The notes: generated from the letters alone by a model not told the origin. A DNA stretch of 64,000 nucleotides from JACMLC01 sp963817025 (GCA_963817025.1 CAWFML010000004.1:744001-808000); one strand, 5' to 3'; counted from the stretch's first letter, positions 30,165-39,212 are shown. Program-made: numbers and translations.

Positions 30165-32441
30165 ATGTTTAAGCTGGCAAGAAGATTTCCGATCTTTAAT
30201 CCTGTATTAGCAATCTCAATTTCTGCGCTCAAGGCGTTGCTAGTTTTAACTCTCGGGTTGACCATCGCACAGGCCGCGCCGGGCGACCTTGACCCGACGT
30301 TCGGCGGCGGCACGGGCAAAGTCGTGACCCCGGATTTTCGTCCAGACCCTTCGGCCAGTTCCAGCGCGAGCGCGATGGTCATTCAACCGGACGGGAAAAT
30401 CCTCGTGGCTGGCGAAACCAACGAGTTGGCCGGAGTCTTTAACAGGAGCTACGTCATTATGGCCCGCTATAACATGGACGGCTCATTGGACCAATCGTTC
30501 GGGACGGGCGGCAAAGTGGTGTCGGACATCGGCGGCCCGCAGGTTGAAATTTATGCCATCGTCTTGCAGGCGGACGGGAAAATTCTCGTCGGCGGGACTT
30601 CGACCATCTGGGAGGTCATCGGGGTCAATAACGGATACAATTTTATCTTGCTGCGTTTTAATCCCAACGGCACGCTCGACACATCCTTCGATGGCGACGG
30701 GCGTGTGCTCACAGACTATAGCGGCGGCACGACCAACGACGATAAGATTAACGCGCTCGCCATTCAGCCAGACGGCAAGATAGTGGCAGCGGGCCATGCG
30801 CGGATGGGCGGAACTGTTGATTTCGCCGTCGCACGCTATAACTCTGATGGCTCACTCGACACATCCTTCGACATGGACGGCAAGCTCTCGACCCAGCTCA
30901 GCACAAGCGACGATTCGATCAAAGCCGTACACGTGCAGCCGGACGGAAAGATTGTTGCCACAGGCTACGGCGTAGCTCTTTTTAATACGGATTTTGATTT
31001 TGCAGTCGTTCGTTACAACGCAGACGGCTCGCTCGACAATTCTTTTGGCGGGGGCGGCACTGTGTTGACAGGTTTCAGTACCGGCGAGGACGAGTTCGCG
31101 CTCGCCGCCGTGTTGCAGCCAGACGGCAAGATAGTCGCTGGCGGTTACGCGCGCACGCCCGGCGGCGTCTCTTCTAACTTTGCTCTTGTCCGCTATAATC
31201 AGGACGGCTCGCTCGACACCAACTTTGGGACGGAAGGCCGTGCGCTGGCAGATTTCTTCAACCGCGCAGACAGGATTCAAGCCCTCGCCTTACAGCCGAA
31301 CGGCAAGATTGTGGCGGCTGGTTATGCGACTGTTCCGGCTTCGCCTGCTTCGCATACGGATTTTGGTATCGCGCGTTTTACCCGGAACGGTTCGCCGGAT
31401 AGCACCTTCGGCACGAACGGCAAGACGACGACCAACTTCGGCGGCGGTCTTGAGACGGATCAGGCTCGCGCCGTAGCGGTGCAGGCGGACGGCAAAATCG
31501 TCGCCGCCGGATTCGGCGGGACTCAGCCGAACACCAGTTCGCGTCTCGCTCTGGCTCGCTTCACCGGCGATGCTCCGAACAGTCTGAGCCGGACTTTCGA
31601 TTTCGACGGCGACGGCATATCCGACATTTCCGTTTACAGAGACGGCGTCTGGTACTTGCTGCAAAGCAGGGATGGATTCAAGGCCGTGCAATGGGGAGCG
31701 GCTGGCGATTTGACCGTGCCCGGAGATTATGACGGCGACGGCATAACGGATGTCGCAGTCTTTCGCCGCAGCGCAAACAGCACATGGTACGTCCTGCAAA
31801 GCTCTAACAATCAACTTCGCGCAGTGCAGTGGGGAGCTAACGCGAACGAGCAGGCAATCCTGTTCGACACGCCTGTTGCGGCAGACTATGACGGGGACGG
31901 CAAGACGGATTTCGCCATCTATCGCACGACGGATTTCCTCTCGGAACCCGGCAGGTTCATGATCCTGCAAAGCTCGGACAACGCCGCACGCACTCAACAA
32001 TGGGGACTTCCGTTTGATAGCCCCGTGCCTGCCGATTACGACGGCGATGGCAAAGCAGACCTCGCAGTCTACAGACCTGCGGGCGGCATCTGGTACATCC
32101 TACAGAGTTCAAATAATGCTGTGCGGGCAGAGCAGTTTGGCCTGAGCACGGACAGGCCCGCTCGCGGTGATTATGACGGGGACGGCAAAGCTGACCTCGC
32201 AGTCTTTCGCCCGTCCGAGGGCGTGTGGTACATGCAGCAAAGCATCGCGGGATTTCGCGCAGAGCAGTTTGGCATCTCGACCGATTCCCTTGTGCCTGCT
32301 GATTATGACGGCGACGGCAAGACTGACCTCGCAGTCTTTCGCGCGGGCGACTGGTACGTGCAGCGAAGCGCTTCCGGCTTTACGGCGACACAATTCGGAT
32401 TGGCAACCGACGTGCCAGTTCCTGCGGCTCGCGTGCCATAG
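30165..32441 (+). CDS. Secreted delta-60 and FG-GAP repeat protein
   Basis: A 758-residue protein. The start MFKLARRFPIFN at 30165 is preferred over the upstream Met at 30135 because AAAGGGG precedes it and a signal peptide follows (LKALLVLTLGLTIAQA). Residues 40-460 contain about seven delta-60 repeats (pattern QPDGKIVAAGYA ... RYNxDGSLDTSFG). Residues 470-755 contain six FG-GAP repeats (for example DYDGDGKADLAVFRPSEG), and the tail is VPVPAARVP. Both repeat types form beta-propellers, so this is probably a double-propeller surface or secreted protein. The DGKADLAVFRP blades have calcium-site residues. A sigma-54-type promoter lies upstream. The gene is not in an operon with pmbA. Confidence 0.9.
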   Translation: MFKLARRFPIFNPVLAISISALKALLVLTLGLTIAQAAPGDLDPTFGGGTGKVVTPDFRPDPSASSSASAMVIQPDGKILVAGETNELAGVFNRSYVIMARYNMDGSLDQSFGTGGKVVSDIGGPQVEIYAIVLQADGKILVGGTSTIWEVIGVNNGYNFILLRFNPNGTLDTSFDGDGRVLTDYSGGTTNDDKINALAIQPDGKIVAAGHARMGGTVDFAVARYNSDGSLDTSFDMDGKLSTQLSTSDDSIKAVHVQPDGKIVATGYGVALFNTDFDFAVVRYNADGSLDNSFGGGGTVLTGFSTGEDEFALAAVLQPDGKIVAGGYARTPGGVSSNFALVRYNQDGSLDTNFGTEGRALADFFNRADRIQALALQPNGKIVAAGYATVPASPASHTDFGIARFTRNGSPDSTFGTNGKTTTNFGGGLETDQARAVAVQADGKIVAAGFGGTQPNTSSRLALARFTGDAPNSLSRTFDFDGDGISDISVYRDGVWYLLQSRDGFKAVQWGAAGDLTVPGDYDGDGITDVAVFRRSANSTWYVLQSSNNQLRAVQWGANANEQAILFDTPVAADYDGDGKTDFAIYRTTDFLSEPGRFMILQSSDNAARTQQWGLPFDSPVPADYDGDGKADLAVYRPAGGIWYILQSSNNAVRAEQFGLSTDRPARGDYDGDGKADLAVFRPSEGVWYMQQSIAGFRAEQFGISTDSLVPADYDGDGKTDLAVFRAGDWYVQRSASGFTATQFGLATDVPVPAARVP

Positions 32442-32454
32442 CACAGGGGCAGAA

Positions 32455-32603
32455 AGTTTCCCGCAAAGACGCTTCAACTAGGGAGAAGGGGATAGGGTGC
32501 CGGGTGTAGGAAAGCAGAATTGTCTTCACTACACCCGGCACCCTGTCCCCTTCTCCCTTGCTCTTTGCGCCTTTGCGCCTGTGCGGGAGATTATATTTTC
32601 CGA
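32455..32603. repeat. Nested palindrome: AGGGAGAAGGGG hairpin inside a CGCAAAGG pair
   Basis: Inner arms at 32480-32509 and 32529-32558 match at 29 of 30 positions (starting AGGGAGAAGGGGATAGGGTG). The outer sequences TTTCCCGCAAAGACGC and CTTTGCGCCTTTGCGCCTGT with GCGGGA form the usual CGCAAAGG pair. It reads as one element inserted in the loop of another. Confidence 0.8.
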
Positions 32604-32656
32604 TGCCGCTTTCATTTGAATACTTTAAGAATTGAAGGTTATCATTCACCCCTCTT

Positions 32657-34690
32657 ATGCTATTTGCTGCCGGTCTCATTTTAATCGCAACCGTGGGCGG
32701 CACGGTGTTGACGTATCTTTATGATAGGGATGCGCCATTTGCCGCGCGCCTGTGCATGGGATGTTGTACGGGACTCGCGGCGATGGGACTTGCGGGTTTT
32801 GTCATCGCTTCTTTTGTTGGCATGACTCCGGCGGCATTGCTGCTCTCCGCTGCGGTCGTGGCCTCTCCGCTGGCCCTGCTTACCAATCCAAAATTTCGCG
32901 CCGGAGTGCAGACCGACACTCAGGCAGCGATGCGCGCCGCGCGCCGTGCCATCCTGCATCCGAATGCGAGCGTCGCTGCATATTTTATTTTCTACGCCCT
33001 CATCACAGTGCTGCTCTACTTTTTCTTTGACCGCGCGGTGGTCGAAAAAGCTGACGGCATCTATACGGGCGGAAGCAACAATCTGGGCGATTTGCCTTTT
33101 CATTTCGCTTCGATTACGAGCTTTGTCTACGGGCAAAACTTTCCGCCCGAAGACCCTTCGTATTCAGGGACGCGCTTTGCTTATCCGTTCATCGCGGATT
33201 TCGTCGCGGCGATGTTGATGCGCGCGGGCGCATCGTTGCGCAACTGCATGTTCATGCACAACATGGTGCTGGCGCTCTCGCTCGTCGGCGTCCTGCATCG
33301 CTGGACGCTAAAGCTGACGCGCGACCGGCTGGCGGGATTTTTAGCTCCCGTGCTGGTGCTGCTCTCCGGCGGACTGGGTTGGATTTTTTTGTTGCGCGAG
33401 GCGCGTGCAAGCGAGCTTGGCATTTTGCAGATGCTCTGGGACTTGAAGCACGATTACACGATCCTGCCGGGTAACACCTGGCGTTGGGGAAACGCGCTGA
33501 CCACGCTCTTTATCACGCAACGCAGCATCCTCTTCGGGCTTCCCATCGCCATCACGATTTTTACGCAATGGTGGCTGGCGATAAATGAAGATGGAATCAA
33601 AGTTGAAGAGGGGAAAGAAGGCAAAAGGAAAAAGGTAAAAGGCAAAAATGAAGAAGATGTAATTTCTTCGCCTTCACTTTTTACTTTTTACTTTTTCCTT
33701 TTGCCTTCATCCCGCAGGATGATTGCGGCGGGCGTGATGGCAGGCATGCTGTTGCTCGTGCACGCGCACACGTTTATCACTGTGATGGGAATGGCCGGAT
33801 GCCTGGCCCTGATTTTCTTCAAGGAGAGATGGCGCGAGTGGGCTGCGTTTTTTGCGATAGCTTTGTTGTTCGCAGTGCCGCAGATGCTGTGGGTGATGTC
33901 CGGCAGTCATGTCGAGGCCAGAAGCTTTATCGGCTTTCATTTCGGGTGGGACAAGGCCGAAGACGCGAACATAGTCTTCTTCTGGCTCAGGAATCTGGGG
34001 CTGTTTATCCCCTTGCTGTTGGCGGCCTTGCTCTGGCGCGGCAACGATTATTTGATAGACAGAAAGTGGCTGCTCTTTTATCTGCCGTTTACGCTCTGCT
34101 TTATCGGGCCGAATCTAGTCAAGCTTGCGCCGTGGCCGTGGGATAACATCAAAGTTCTTTTCTACTGGTATGTCGCCTCTGTGCCGCTGGTCGCGCTCGT
34201 GCTCGCGCGTCTGTGGCGCGGCAATCTGTTGCTCAAAGGCTTGATGGCAGCGATGCTGTTATCAATGACACTGGCGGGCGCGCTCGATGTATGGCGCATC
34301 GCGTCAAGGCAGATCAACTATCAGGAGTATGAAACTGACGGCGTGAGGCTCGCGGAAAAGATCGTGCAGGTGACGCCGCCGCGCGCGTTGATTCTTCACG
34401 CGCCGACCTACAATCCGGTGGTTTTTCTGACGGGCAGGCGTTCGTTCCTCGGCTACACGGGCTATATCTGGGCGCACGGACTCGATTACGTGCCGCGCGA
34501 GAACGACATCAAGAGCATTTACGCGGGCGCATACAACGCCGAAGAACTGCTCATCAAACACGGCGTGGATTACGTCGCGGTCACGCCCGTCGAGCGCAAT
34601 TACATGCCCGTCAGCGATGCATTCTTTGCGCGCTATCCGGTGGTCGCGGAAGTCGGCGCGTATCGCCTGTATCAGATCAAACGTCCGTAA
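32657..34690 (+). CDS. Polytopic membrane protein, GT-C/DUF2298-like
   Basis: A 677-residue integral membrane protein with about 13 hydrophobic segments and a C-terminal soluble part (RALILHAPTYNPVVFLTGRR ... VDYVAVTPVERNY). The stretch GSNNLGDLPFHFASITSFVY followed by SYSGTRFAYPFIADFVAA resembles the first loop of YYY/DUF2298-type GT-C proteins. That suggests a polyprenyl-linked sugar transferase, although I am not certain. Residues about 315-355 (EEGKEGKRKKVKGKNEEDVI, then SSPSLFTFYFFLLPSS) are encoded by a palindromic repeat inserted in frame, and add a charged loop. There is no strong Shine-Dalgarno; the first Met at 32657 gives a clean hydrophobic start. Confidence 0.75.
   Translation: MLFAAGLILIATVGGTVLTYLYDRDAPFAARLCMGCCTGLAAMGLAGFVIASFVGMTPAALLLSAAVVASPLALLTNPKFRAGVQTDTQAAMRAARRAILHPNASVAAYFIFYALITVLLYFFFDRAVVEKADGIYTGGSNNLGDLPFHFASITSFVYGQNFPPEDPSYSGTRFAYPFIADFVAAMLMRAGASLRNCMFMHNMVLALSLVGVLHRWTLKLTRDRLAGFLAPVLVLLSGGLGWIFLLREARASELGILQMLWDLKHDYTILPGNTWRWGNALTTLFITQRSILFGLPIAITIFTQWWLAINEDGIKVEEGKEGKRKKVKGKNEEDVISSPSLFTFYFFLLPSSRRMIAAGVMAGMLLLVHAHTFITVMGMAGCLALIFFKERWREWAAFFAIALLFAVPQMLWVMSGSHVEARSFIGFHFGWDKAEDANIVFFWLRNLGLFIPLLLAALLWRGNDYLIDRKWLLFYLPFTLCFIGPNLVKLAPWPWDNIKVLFYWYVASVPLVALVLARLWRGNLLLKGLMAAMLLSMTLAGALDVWRIASRQINYQEYETDGVRLAEKIVQVTPPRALILHAPTYNPVVFLTGRRSFLGYTGYIWAHGLDYVPRENDIKSIYAGAYNAEELLIKHGVDYVAVTPVERNYMPVSDAFFARYPVVAEVGAYRLYQIKRP
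33619..33708 (+). repeat. Palindromic repeat inserted within a coding region
   Basis: AAGGCAAAAGGAAAAAGG at the left and its near complement ending CTTTTTCCTTTTGCCTT at the right enclose GAAGAAGATG-type sequence. It matches the purine-rich AAGGCAAAAG family found between genes at 22073, 37793 and 46852. It keeps the reading frame of the membrane protein and codes for about 30 residues. Confidence 0.75.
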
Positions 34691-34761
34691 TTTTGAAATT
34701 GCCAATGGTGTCCAGTGAATTGCCACTAGCAGCTTCAGCTAGGATAGGATTGCATTAGTCA

Positions 34762-34798
34762 ATCGGCTTTAGGCGAAAGATTCGCCTAAAGCCGATTC
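34762..34798 (+). terminator. Perfect hairpin after the membrane protein
   Basis: AATCGGCTTTAGGCGA and TCGCCTAAAGCCGATT pair around a loop of a few bases. It lies 70 bp past the stop of the membrane protein and 25 bp before the next gene, probably ending the upstream transcript. No U-tract is present. Confidence 0.55.
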
Positions 34799-34824
34799 AA
34801 GCCCTCTCATATAGGAGAAACCTC

Positions 34825-35241
34825 ATGTCCGAAGAGAACAAAGAATTGATGCGTCGCTGGTTTGAAGAGGTCTGGAACAAAGGCCGCAGCGAGGCTATTG
34901 AAGAGATGCTGGCGGAAGACGGCATCGTACATGGCCTCGCCAGCGAGAGCGGCGAGGCGTTGCGTGGCCCGGCTGACTTCAAAGAATTCCACAAAGGCTT
35001 TCACGGAGCTTTTCCGGACATCACAGTGACGGTGGAGGATGCGATTGCTGAAGGAGATCAGGTGGCGGTGCGTTGCAGTGTGCGCGCCATACATACAGGC
35101 GACAGTCTCGGATTTGCCGCGACCGAGCAGCCGGTAGAGATTACGGGCATCGCCATCGCACGAATCGAAAACGGTAAGATAGCCGAAGCATGGAACAACT
35201 TTGATTTTATGAGCTTGTACAGGCAGCTCGGCGTTATCTAA
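34825..35241 (+). CDS. SnoaL-like ester cyclase family protein
   Basis: A 138-residue protein with the SnoaL-like/NTF2 fold pattern: ENKELMRRWFEEVWNKGRSE at the N-terminus, then a predicted cone-shaped sheet (FPDITVTVEDAIAEGDQVAV) and IARIENGKIAEAWNNFDFMS at the end. Family members include polyketide cyclases and many small-molecule-binding proteins of unknown role in bacteria. There is no signal peptide. AGGAG stands 8 bp before the ATG. The gene stands alone between two hairpins, so context gives no substrate. The fold assignment is sound, the enzyme activity is not. Confidence 0.82.
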   Translation: MSEENKELMRRWFEEVWNKGRSEAIEEMLAEDGIVHGLASESGEALRGPADFKEFHKGFHGAFPDITVTVEDAIAEGDQVAVRCSVRAIHTGDSLGFAATEQPVEITGIAIARIENGKIAEAWNNFDFMSLYRQLGVI

Positions 35242-35265
35242 TCGCGCGGCGAATGACTATTGACT

Positions 35266-35341
35266 AAAAAAAGACGCTTCACGAAGTCACACGAAACAGC
35301 CATCCTTTTTGTTTTGTTTCGTGTGACTTTGTGGAGCGTCT
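35266..35341. repeat. Hairpin AGACGCTTCACGAAGTCACA
   Basis: AGACGCTTCACGAAGTCACACGAAAC-type left arm (26 bp) and GTTTCGTGTGACTTTGTGGA on the right pair with few mismatches over a loop of about 20 bases. It is a different family from the CGCAAAGG repeats. It could end the SnoaL-like gene transcript. Confidence 0.7.
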
Positions 35342-35372
35342 GGACCATTTTTTCCGGGGTTAAATTAATCGC

Positions 35373-36143
35373 ATGAATGTTCGAGAACACAATCGCAATG
35401 TATGGGACAGAGAGGTCGAGCGCGGGAATGAATGGACGATGCCCGTCAGCGCGGAGCAGATAGAGGCCGCGCGCTTGGGGCGTTGGGAAGTCTTGTTGAC
35501 GAACACAAAGCCCGTCCCGCGCGAATGGTTTCCGGAGTTGAAGGGTATTGATGTCTTATGCCTCGCTTCCGGCGGTGGACAGCAAGGCCCGCTGTTCGCT
35601 GCGGCGGGCGCGCGTGTGACTGTCTTTGACAACTCGCCGGGGCAGCTCGCGCAGGATCGCTTTGTCGCAGAGCGCGACTCGCTCGAACTCCGAACGGTCG
35701 AGGGCGACATGGCAGACCTCTCGCAGTTTGCAGGCGAAAGTTTTGACTTCATCTTTCACCCGTGCTCCAACCTTTTCGCGCCGGAGGTGAGGCCCGTGTG
35801 GAGAGAGGCTTTTCGCGTCCTGCGTCATGGAGGCGTGCTGCTGGCTGGCTTTCTTAATCCGGTGCTCTATATTTTCGACGCGGAGATGGCAGAGAGCGGC
35901 ACGCTTGAGGTGAAGCACGCGCTTCCCTACTCTGACGTGTCGAGCCTGACCGCAGAGGAGCGCGAGCGGCGCATCAAAAAGGGCGAGGCGCTTGAGTTTG
36001 GTCATACCCTGACAGACCAGATCGGCGGCCAGATTGACGCGGGCTTTGTCATCAACGGTTTTTACGAAGACCGTCATGGCAGCGAAAATTCAATCTCGCG
36101 CTATACGCCGACGCTGATTGCTACACGAGCATTCAAGCCATAA
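35373..36143 (+). CDS. Class I SAM-dependent methyltransferase
   Basis: A 256-residue protein with the Rossmann methyltransferase pattern. Motif I is GIDVLCLASGGGQQGPLFAA (about residues 58-77) followed by ARVTVFDNSPGQLAQD. An acidic motif II region is EGDMADLSQFAGESFDFIFH and motif III is EAFRVLRHGGVLLAG. The C-terminal part (SLTAEERERRIKKGEALEFG ... IGGQIDAGFVINGFYEDRHG) is the usual lid of small-molecule methyltransferases. The substrate is not identifiable. It is a single gene between two hairpins and has no pathway neighbours. Confidence 0.88.
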   Translation: MNVREHNRNVWDREVERGNEWTMPVSAEQIEAARLGRWEVLLTNTKPVPREWFPELKGIDVLCLASGGGQQGPLFAAAGARVTVFDNSPGQLAQDRFVAERDSLELRTVEGDMADLSQFAGESFDFIFHPCSNLFAPEVRPVWREAFRVLRHGGVLLAGFLNPVLYIFDAEMAESGTLEVKHALPYSDVSSLTAEERERRIKKGEALEFGHTLTDQIGGQIDAGFVINGFYEDRHGSENSISRYTPTLIATRAFKP

Positions 36144-36145
36144 TG

Positions 36146-36202
36146 ATTGCGGAATGCGGATTGAAAGACAGAGAGACTGTTCTTAAATCCGCATTCCGCA
36201 AT
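36146..36202. repeat. ATTGCGGAATGCGGATT hairpin
   Basis: Perfect 17-bp arms at 36146-36162 and 36186-36202 enclose 23 bases. Related copies are at 12284-12382 and 63385-63481. It follows the methyltransferase stop by three bases and may terminate it. Confidence 0.85.
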
Positions 36203-36239
36203 CGTCTGTGGTGAATTTTTAGCTGGAAAGGTATTCAAG

Positions 36240-37793
36240 ATGAATCATCGCTCATTGCGTTTCAGTTTATTGCTGCTGCTTCTTTTCATTGCCCCGCTCT
36301 CATTGCGTGCTCAAGAGCAGGATGCGCGTCTCAAAGAAATCGACGAGTATGCGCAGAAGGCCATGCAGGACTGGCGTGTGCCGGGTTTTGCGCTGGCGAT
36401 TGTCAAAGACGATAAAGTAATTTTCGCCAGAGGCTACGGCGTCAGAAAACTTGGCGAAGCCGCGCCGGTTGACGAGCGCACGCTCTTTGCCGTCGCCTCG
36501 AACACCAAAGCCTTTACTGCCGCCGCGCTTGCCATTCTGGTTGATGAAGAAAAAGTTAAATGGGATGACCCGGTGACGAAATATCTTCCGGGCTTTCAAC
36601 TCTCAGACCCGTATGTGTCGCGCGAGATGACTGTCCGAGACCTCTTGAGCCATCGCGTCGGCCTTGCGACCTTCGGCGGCGACCTGCTCTGGTACGAGAC
36701 CAACTATGACCGCGCGGAAATTTTGCGACGGATACGTTTCTTGAAACCGACCACGAGCTTTCGCAGCCGCTACGGCTATCAAAACATCATGTTCGTCGCA
36801 GCCGGTGAGATTGCCGCAAAGGTGACGGGCAAAACCTGGGACGAGTTTGTCAGAGAGCGCATCCTGACTCCGCTCGGCATGAATGCGACTGTCACCAGCA
36901 TCAGAAATTTTAAGAGCGCGGATAACAGGGCCACGCCGCACAATGAGCTTGACGGAAAAACCAGAACGGTCAGGTACGGCAATGTTGACGGGGCAGCGGC
37001 GGCGGCGGGCATCAACTCGAATGTCTCGGAGATGGCGCAATGGCTCAGGCTTCAACTGGGCCGTGGAACTTTTGAAGGCAAACGCATTTTTAGCTCTGCG
37101 ACTTCACACGAGATGTGGCAGCCGAACATCATGATTCCGATTAGCGAGGGCGGGTTGAAATTCAATCCGACGCGCCACTTCAGAGCTTACGGGATGGGCT
37201 GGTTTCTGCAAGACTATCACGGGCGCAAGGTCGTGGAGCACAGCGGCGGTCTCGACGGCATGATTTCGCAGACGGGGATGATTCCCGAAGAGAACCTCGG
37301 CGTCGTTATTCTGAGCAACAGCGAAACCGCGCTTCCCTCTTTCATGATGAACAAGGTTTTCGATGTCTTCCTCGGCGTCCCGAAACGCGATTGGAGCGCG
37401 GAACTCTTAACGCGCGTGCAGATGGGCAAAGAAGCCGACCGCAAAGCTGCTCTCGAAGAAGAAGCCGCACGCGCGAAAGACACCAGGCCGTCGCTCGCGC
37501 TCGCGCAATATGCAGGGACTTACGGCGGGCAGATGTACGGCGAAGCCAAAGTGACGGAAGAGAACGGGAAATTAGTTTTACGCCTCATGCCCTCTGCAAA
37601 TTTCGTCGGAGATTTGCAGCACTGGCAATACGACACCTTCACAGTCAAATGGCGCGACAGCGTCAGCTATCCCTTCGGGCGCGGCTTCGTCACCTTCACC
37701 TTAAACGCGCAGGGCAAAGTTGACGAGATGAAGATAGACGTGCCGAATCCCGATTTCGATTTCAAGGAGCTTGAGTTCAAGCGAGCACAATGA
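36240..37793 (+). CDS. Serine hydrolase, class C beta-lactamase family, with DUF3471-like tail
   Basis: A 517-residue exported protein. The signal peptide is at 1-24 (LLLLLLFIAPLSLRAQ). The class C beta-lactamase/esterase fold carries the nucleophile motif S-x-x-K (SNTK, Ser87-Lys90), the YxN-type motif in RYGYQNIMF and the third-site HSGG in VEHSGGLDG. A C-terminal beta-rich domain from about residue 415 (YAGTYGGQMYGEAKVTEENG) matches the DUF3471 type that often follows this catalytic domain. Such enzymes are peptidases, esterases or peptidoglycan hydrolases. Their substrate cannot be told from sequence. It is probably periplasmic. A purine-rich palindrome begins at its stop codon. Confidence 0.9.
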   Translation: MNHRSLRFSLLLLLLFIAPLSLRAQEQDARLKEIDEYAQKAMQDWRVPGFALAIVKDDKVIFARGYGVRKLGEAAPVDERTLFAVASNTKAFTAAALAILVDEEKVKWDDPVTKYLPGFQLSDPYVSREMTVRDLLSHRVGLATFGGDLLWYETNYDRAEILRRIRFLKPTTSFRSRYGYQNIMFVAAGEIAAKVTGKTWDEFVRERILTPLGMNATVTSIRNFKSADNRATPHNELDGKTRTVRYGNVDGAAAAAGINSNVSEMAQWLRLQLGRGTFEGKRIFSSATSHEMWQPNIMIPISEGGLKFNPTRHFRAYGMGWFLQDYHGRKVVEHSGGLDGMISQTGMIPEENLGVVILSNSETALPSFMMNKVFDVFLGVPKRDWSAELLTRVQMGKEADRKAALEEEAARAKDTRPSLALAQYAGTYGGQMYGEAKVTEENGKLVLRLMPSANFVGDLQHWQYDTFTVKWRDSVSYPFGRGFVTFTLNAQGKVDEMKIDVPNPDFDFKELEFKRAQ

Positions 37794-37907
37794 AGTAAAA
37801 GGTAAAAGGCAAAGGGTAAAAATAAAGAGAGGGGCAAAAGCGAAGATGGAAAGACAGCTTTCCTCTCATCTTCACTTTTGCCTTTTACCTTTTTACTTTT
37901 GCCTTCT
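37793..37907. repeat. AAGGTAAAAGGCAAA palindrome
   Basis: AAGTAAAAGGTAAAAGGCAA and TTGCCTTTTACCTTTTTACT form the arms around about 50 bases. The element begins directly at the stop codon of the serine hydrolase gene and belongs to the purine-rich family also seen at 22073, 33619 and 46852. Confidence 0.75.
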
Positions 37908-37990
37908 TGCTCGCTGGACAGCATGCCCCTCAAAGTGTAAAAGTCTTAGTTTCGCTTTCAAGCGGATATTTACACTGAGAGGTATCAATC

Positions 37991-39091
37991 ATGCTCCGCG
38001 CAGGTATAGTCGGGCTGCCGAATGTCGGCAAGTCCACGCTCTTTAACGCACTCACGTCGCAGCAGTCCGCGCTCGCGGCCAATTATCCCTTTGCCACTAT
38101 CGAGCCGAACATAGGCGTTGTGGCCGTGCCCGACGAAAGGCTTGAGCCGCTGGCGAGTCTGGTCAAGACAACCACCATCGTTCCCGCAACCATAGAGTTT
38201 TCGGACATCGCGGGCCTCGTGCGCGGCGCGTCGAAGGGCGAAGGTCTGGGCAATCAATTTCTCGCCAACATACGCGAGACGGAAGTCATCATTCAGGTCG
38301 TGCGCTGTTTTGAAGACGAAGGCATCGTTCACGTCGAAGGCTCTGTCAATCCACAGCGCGACATCGAAACGATTCAGATCGAGCTTGCTCTGGCAGACCT
38401 CGCATCCGCCGAGAAGCGTCGTGAACGCGCGCAGAGGACTGCCAAGAGCGGCGACAAAGTAGCGAAGGCCGAGATAGAAGTTCTGGAAAAGCTGCTCCCC
38501 GCTTTGGAAGAGGGAAAGAGCGCGCGTACAGTTTCATTGACGGATGACGAGCGTGCTGTGGCGCGAAGCTTTTTTCTGCTGACGATGAAGCCGACCATTT
38601 ATGCTGCGAATGTGGACGAGGCAATGCTGGCGGATAAAGAGGAGCGCGCGCATGTCCGCCCCGTGCGTGAGATTGCAGAGAGCGAGGCTGCCGAGTTCGT
38701 AGTCATCTGCGCGCAACTGGAAGCGGAGTTGGTCGAGCTGCCGCCGGATGAGCGGCGCGACTATCTTGACTCGCTCGGCGTTACGGGCAGCGGTGTCGAT
38801 AGTTTGATAAAGAGCGCGTATCACCTGCTGGGGCTGATGTCATTCCTGACGGCTGGCGAAAAAGAGGTGCGCGCGTGGACGATTCCGCAGGGGACGCGCG
38901 CGCCGCAGGCCGCAGGCACTATCCATTCGGACATCGAGCGCGGTTTTATACGCGCCGAAACCGTCAGCTACGAGGCATTGATGGGCGCAGGCTCATACGC
39001 CGCCGCGCGTGAGCAAGGTTTGATGCGCTTGGAAGGCAAAGAGTACGTGATGCAGGAAGGCGATATTGTGAACTTCCGCTTTAACGTCTGA
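37991..39091 (+). CDS. ychF: Ribosome-associated GTPase/ATPase YchF
   Basis: A 366-residue YchF/OLA1 protein. N-terminal G domain: GLPNVGKSTLFNALT (G1), ATIEPNIGVVAVPD (switch), DIAGLVRGASKGEGLGNQFL (G3). The G4 position reads YAANVDE, the non-canonical motif that gives this family its ATP preference. A coiled coil follows (LASAEKRRERAQRTAKSGDK), and a C-terminal TGS domain ends EYVMQEGDIVNFRFNV. The length fits the family. It is implicated in translation and oxidative-stress control in other bacteria. GAGAGG lies before the ATG. It forms its own transcription unit. Confidence 0.96.
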   Translation: MLRAGIVGLPNVGKSTLFNALTSQQSALAANYPFATIEPNIGVVAVPDERLEPLASLVKTTTIVPATIEFSDIAGLVRGASKGEGLGNQFLANIRETEVIIQVVRCFEDEGIVHVEGSVNPQRDIETIQIELALADLASAEKRRERAQRTAKSGDKVAKAEIEVLEKLLPALEEGKSARTVSLTDDERAVARSFFLLTMKPTIYAANVDEAMLADKEERAHVRPVREIAESEAAEFVVICAQLEAELVELPPDERRDYLDSLGVTGSGVDSLIKSAYHLLGLMSFLTAGEKEVRAWTIPQGTRAPQAAGTIHSDIERGFIRAETVSYEALMGAGSYAAAREQGLMRLEGKEYVMQEGDIVNFRFNV

Positions 39092-39146
39092 AGCGCAACG
39101 TTTCCGCAGATGCGATGCCGTCACCGTCCTATTTCAATGGCAAGCG

Positions 39147-39212
39147 ACTGGCTCACGCAAAGGCGCAAAGAAAAGCATCAATGTTTTTCTTTGCGCCTTT
39201 GCGTGAGCCAGT
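39147..39212. repeat. Perfect 28-bp CGCAAAGG palindrome between converging genes
   Basis: Arms 39147-39174 and 39185-39212 are exact complements (ACTGGCTCACGCAAAGGCGC ... reading on) with a 10-base loop. It separates the ends of ychF and the bactofilin gene and could act as a two-way terminator. Confidence 0.88.
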
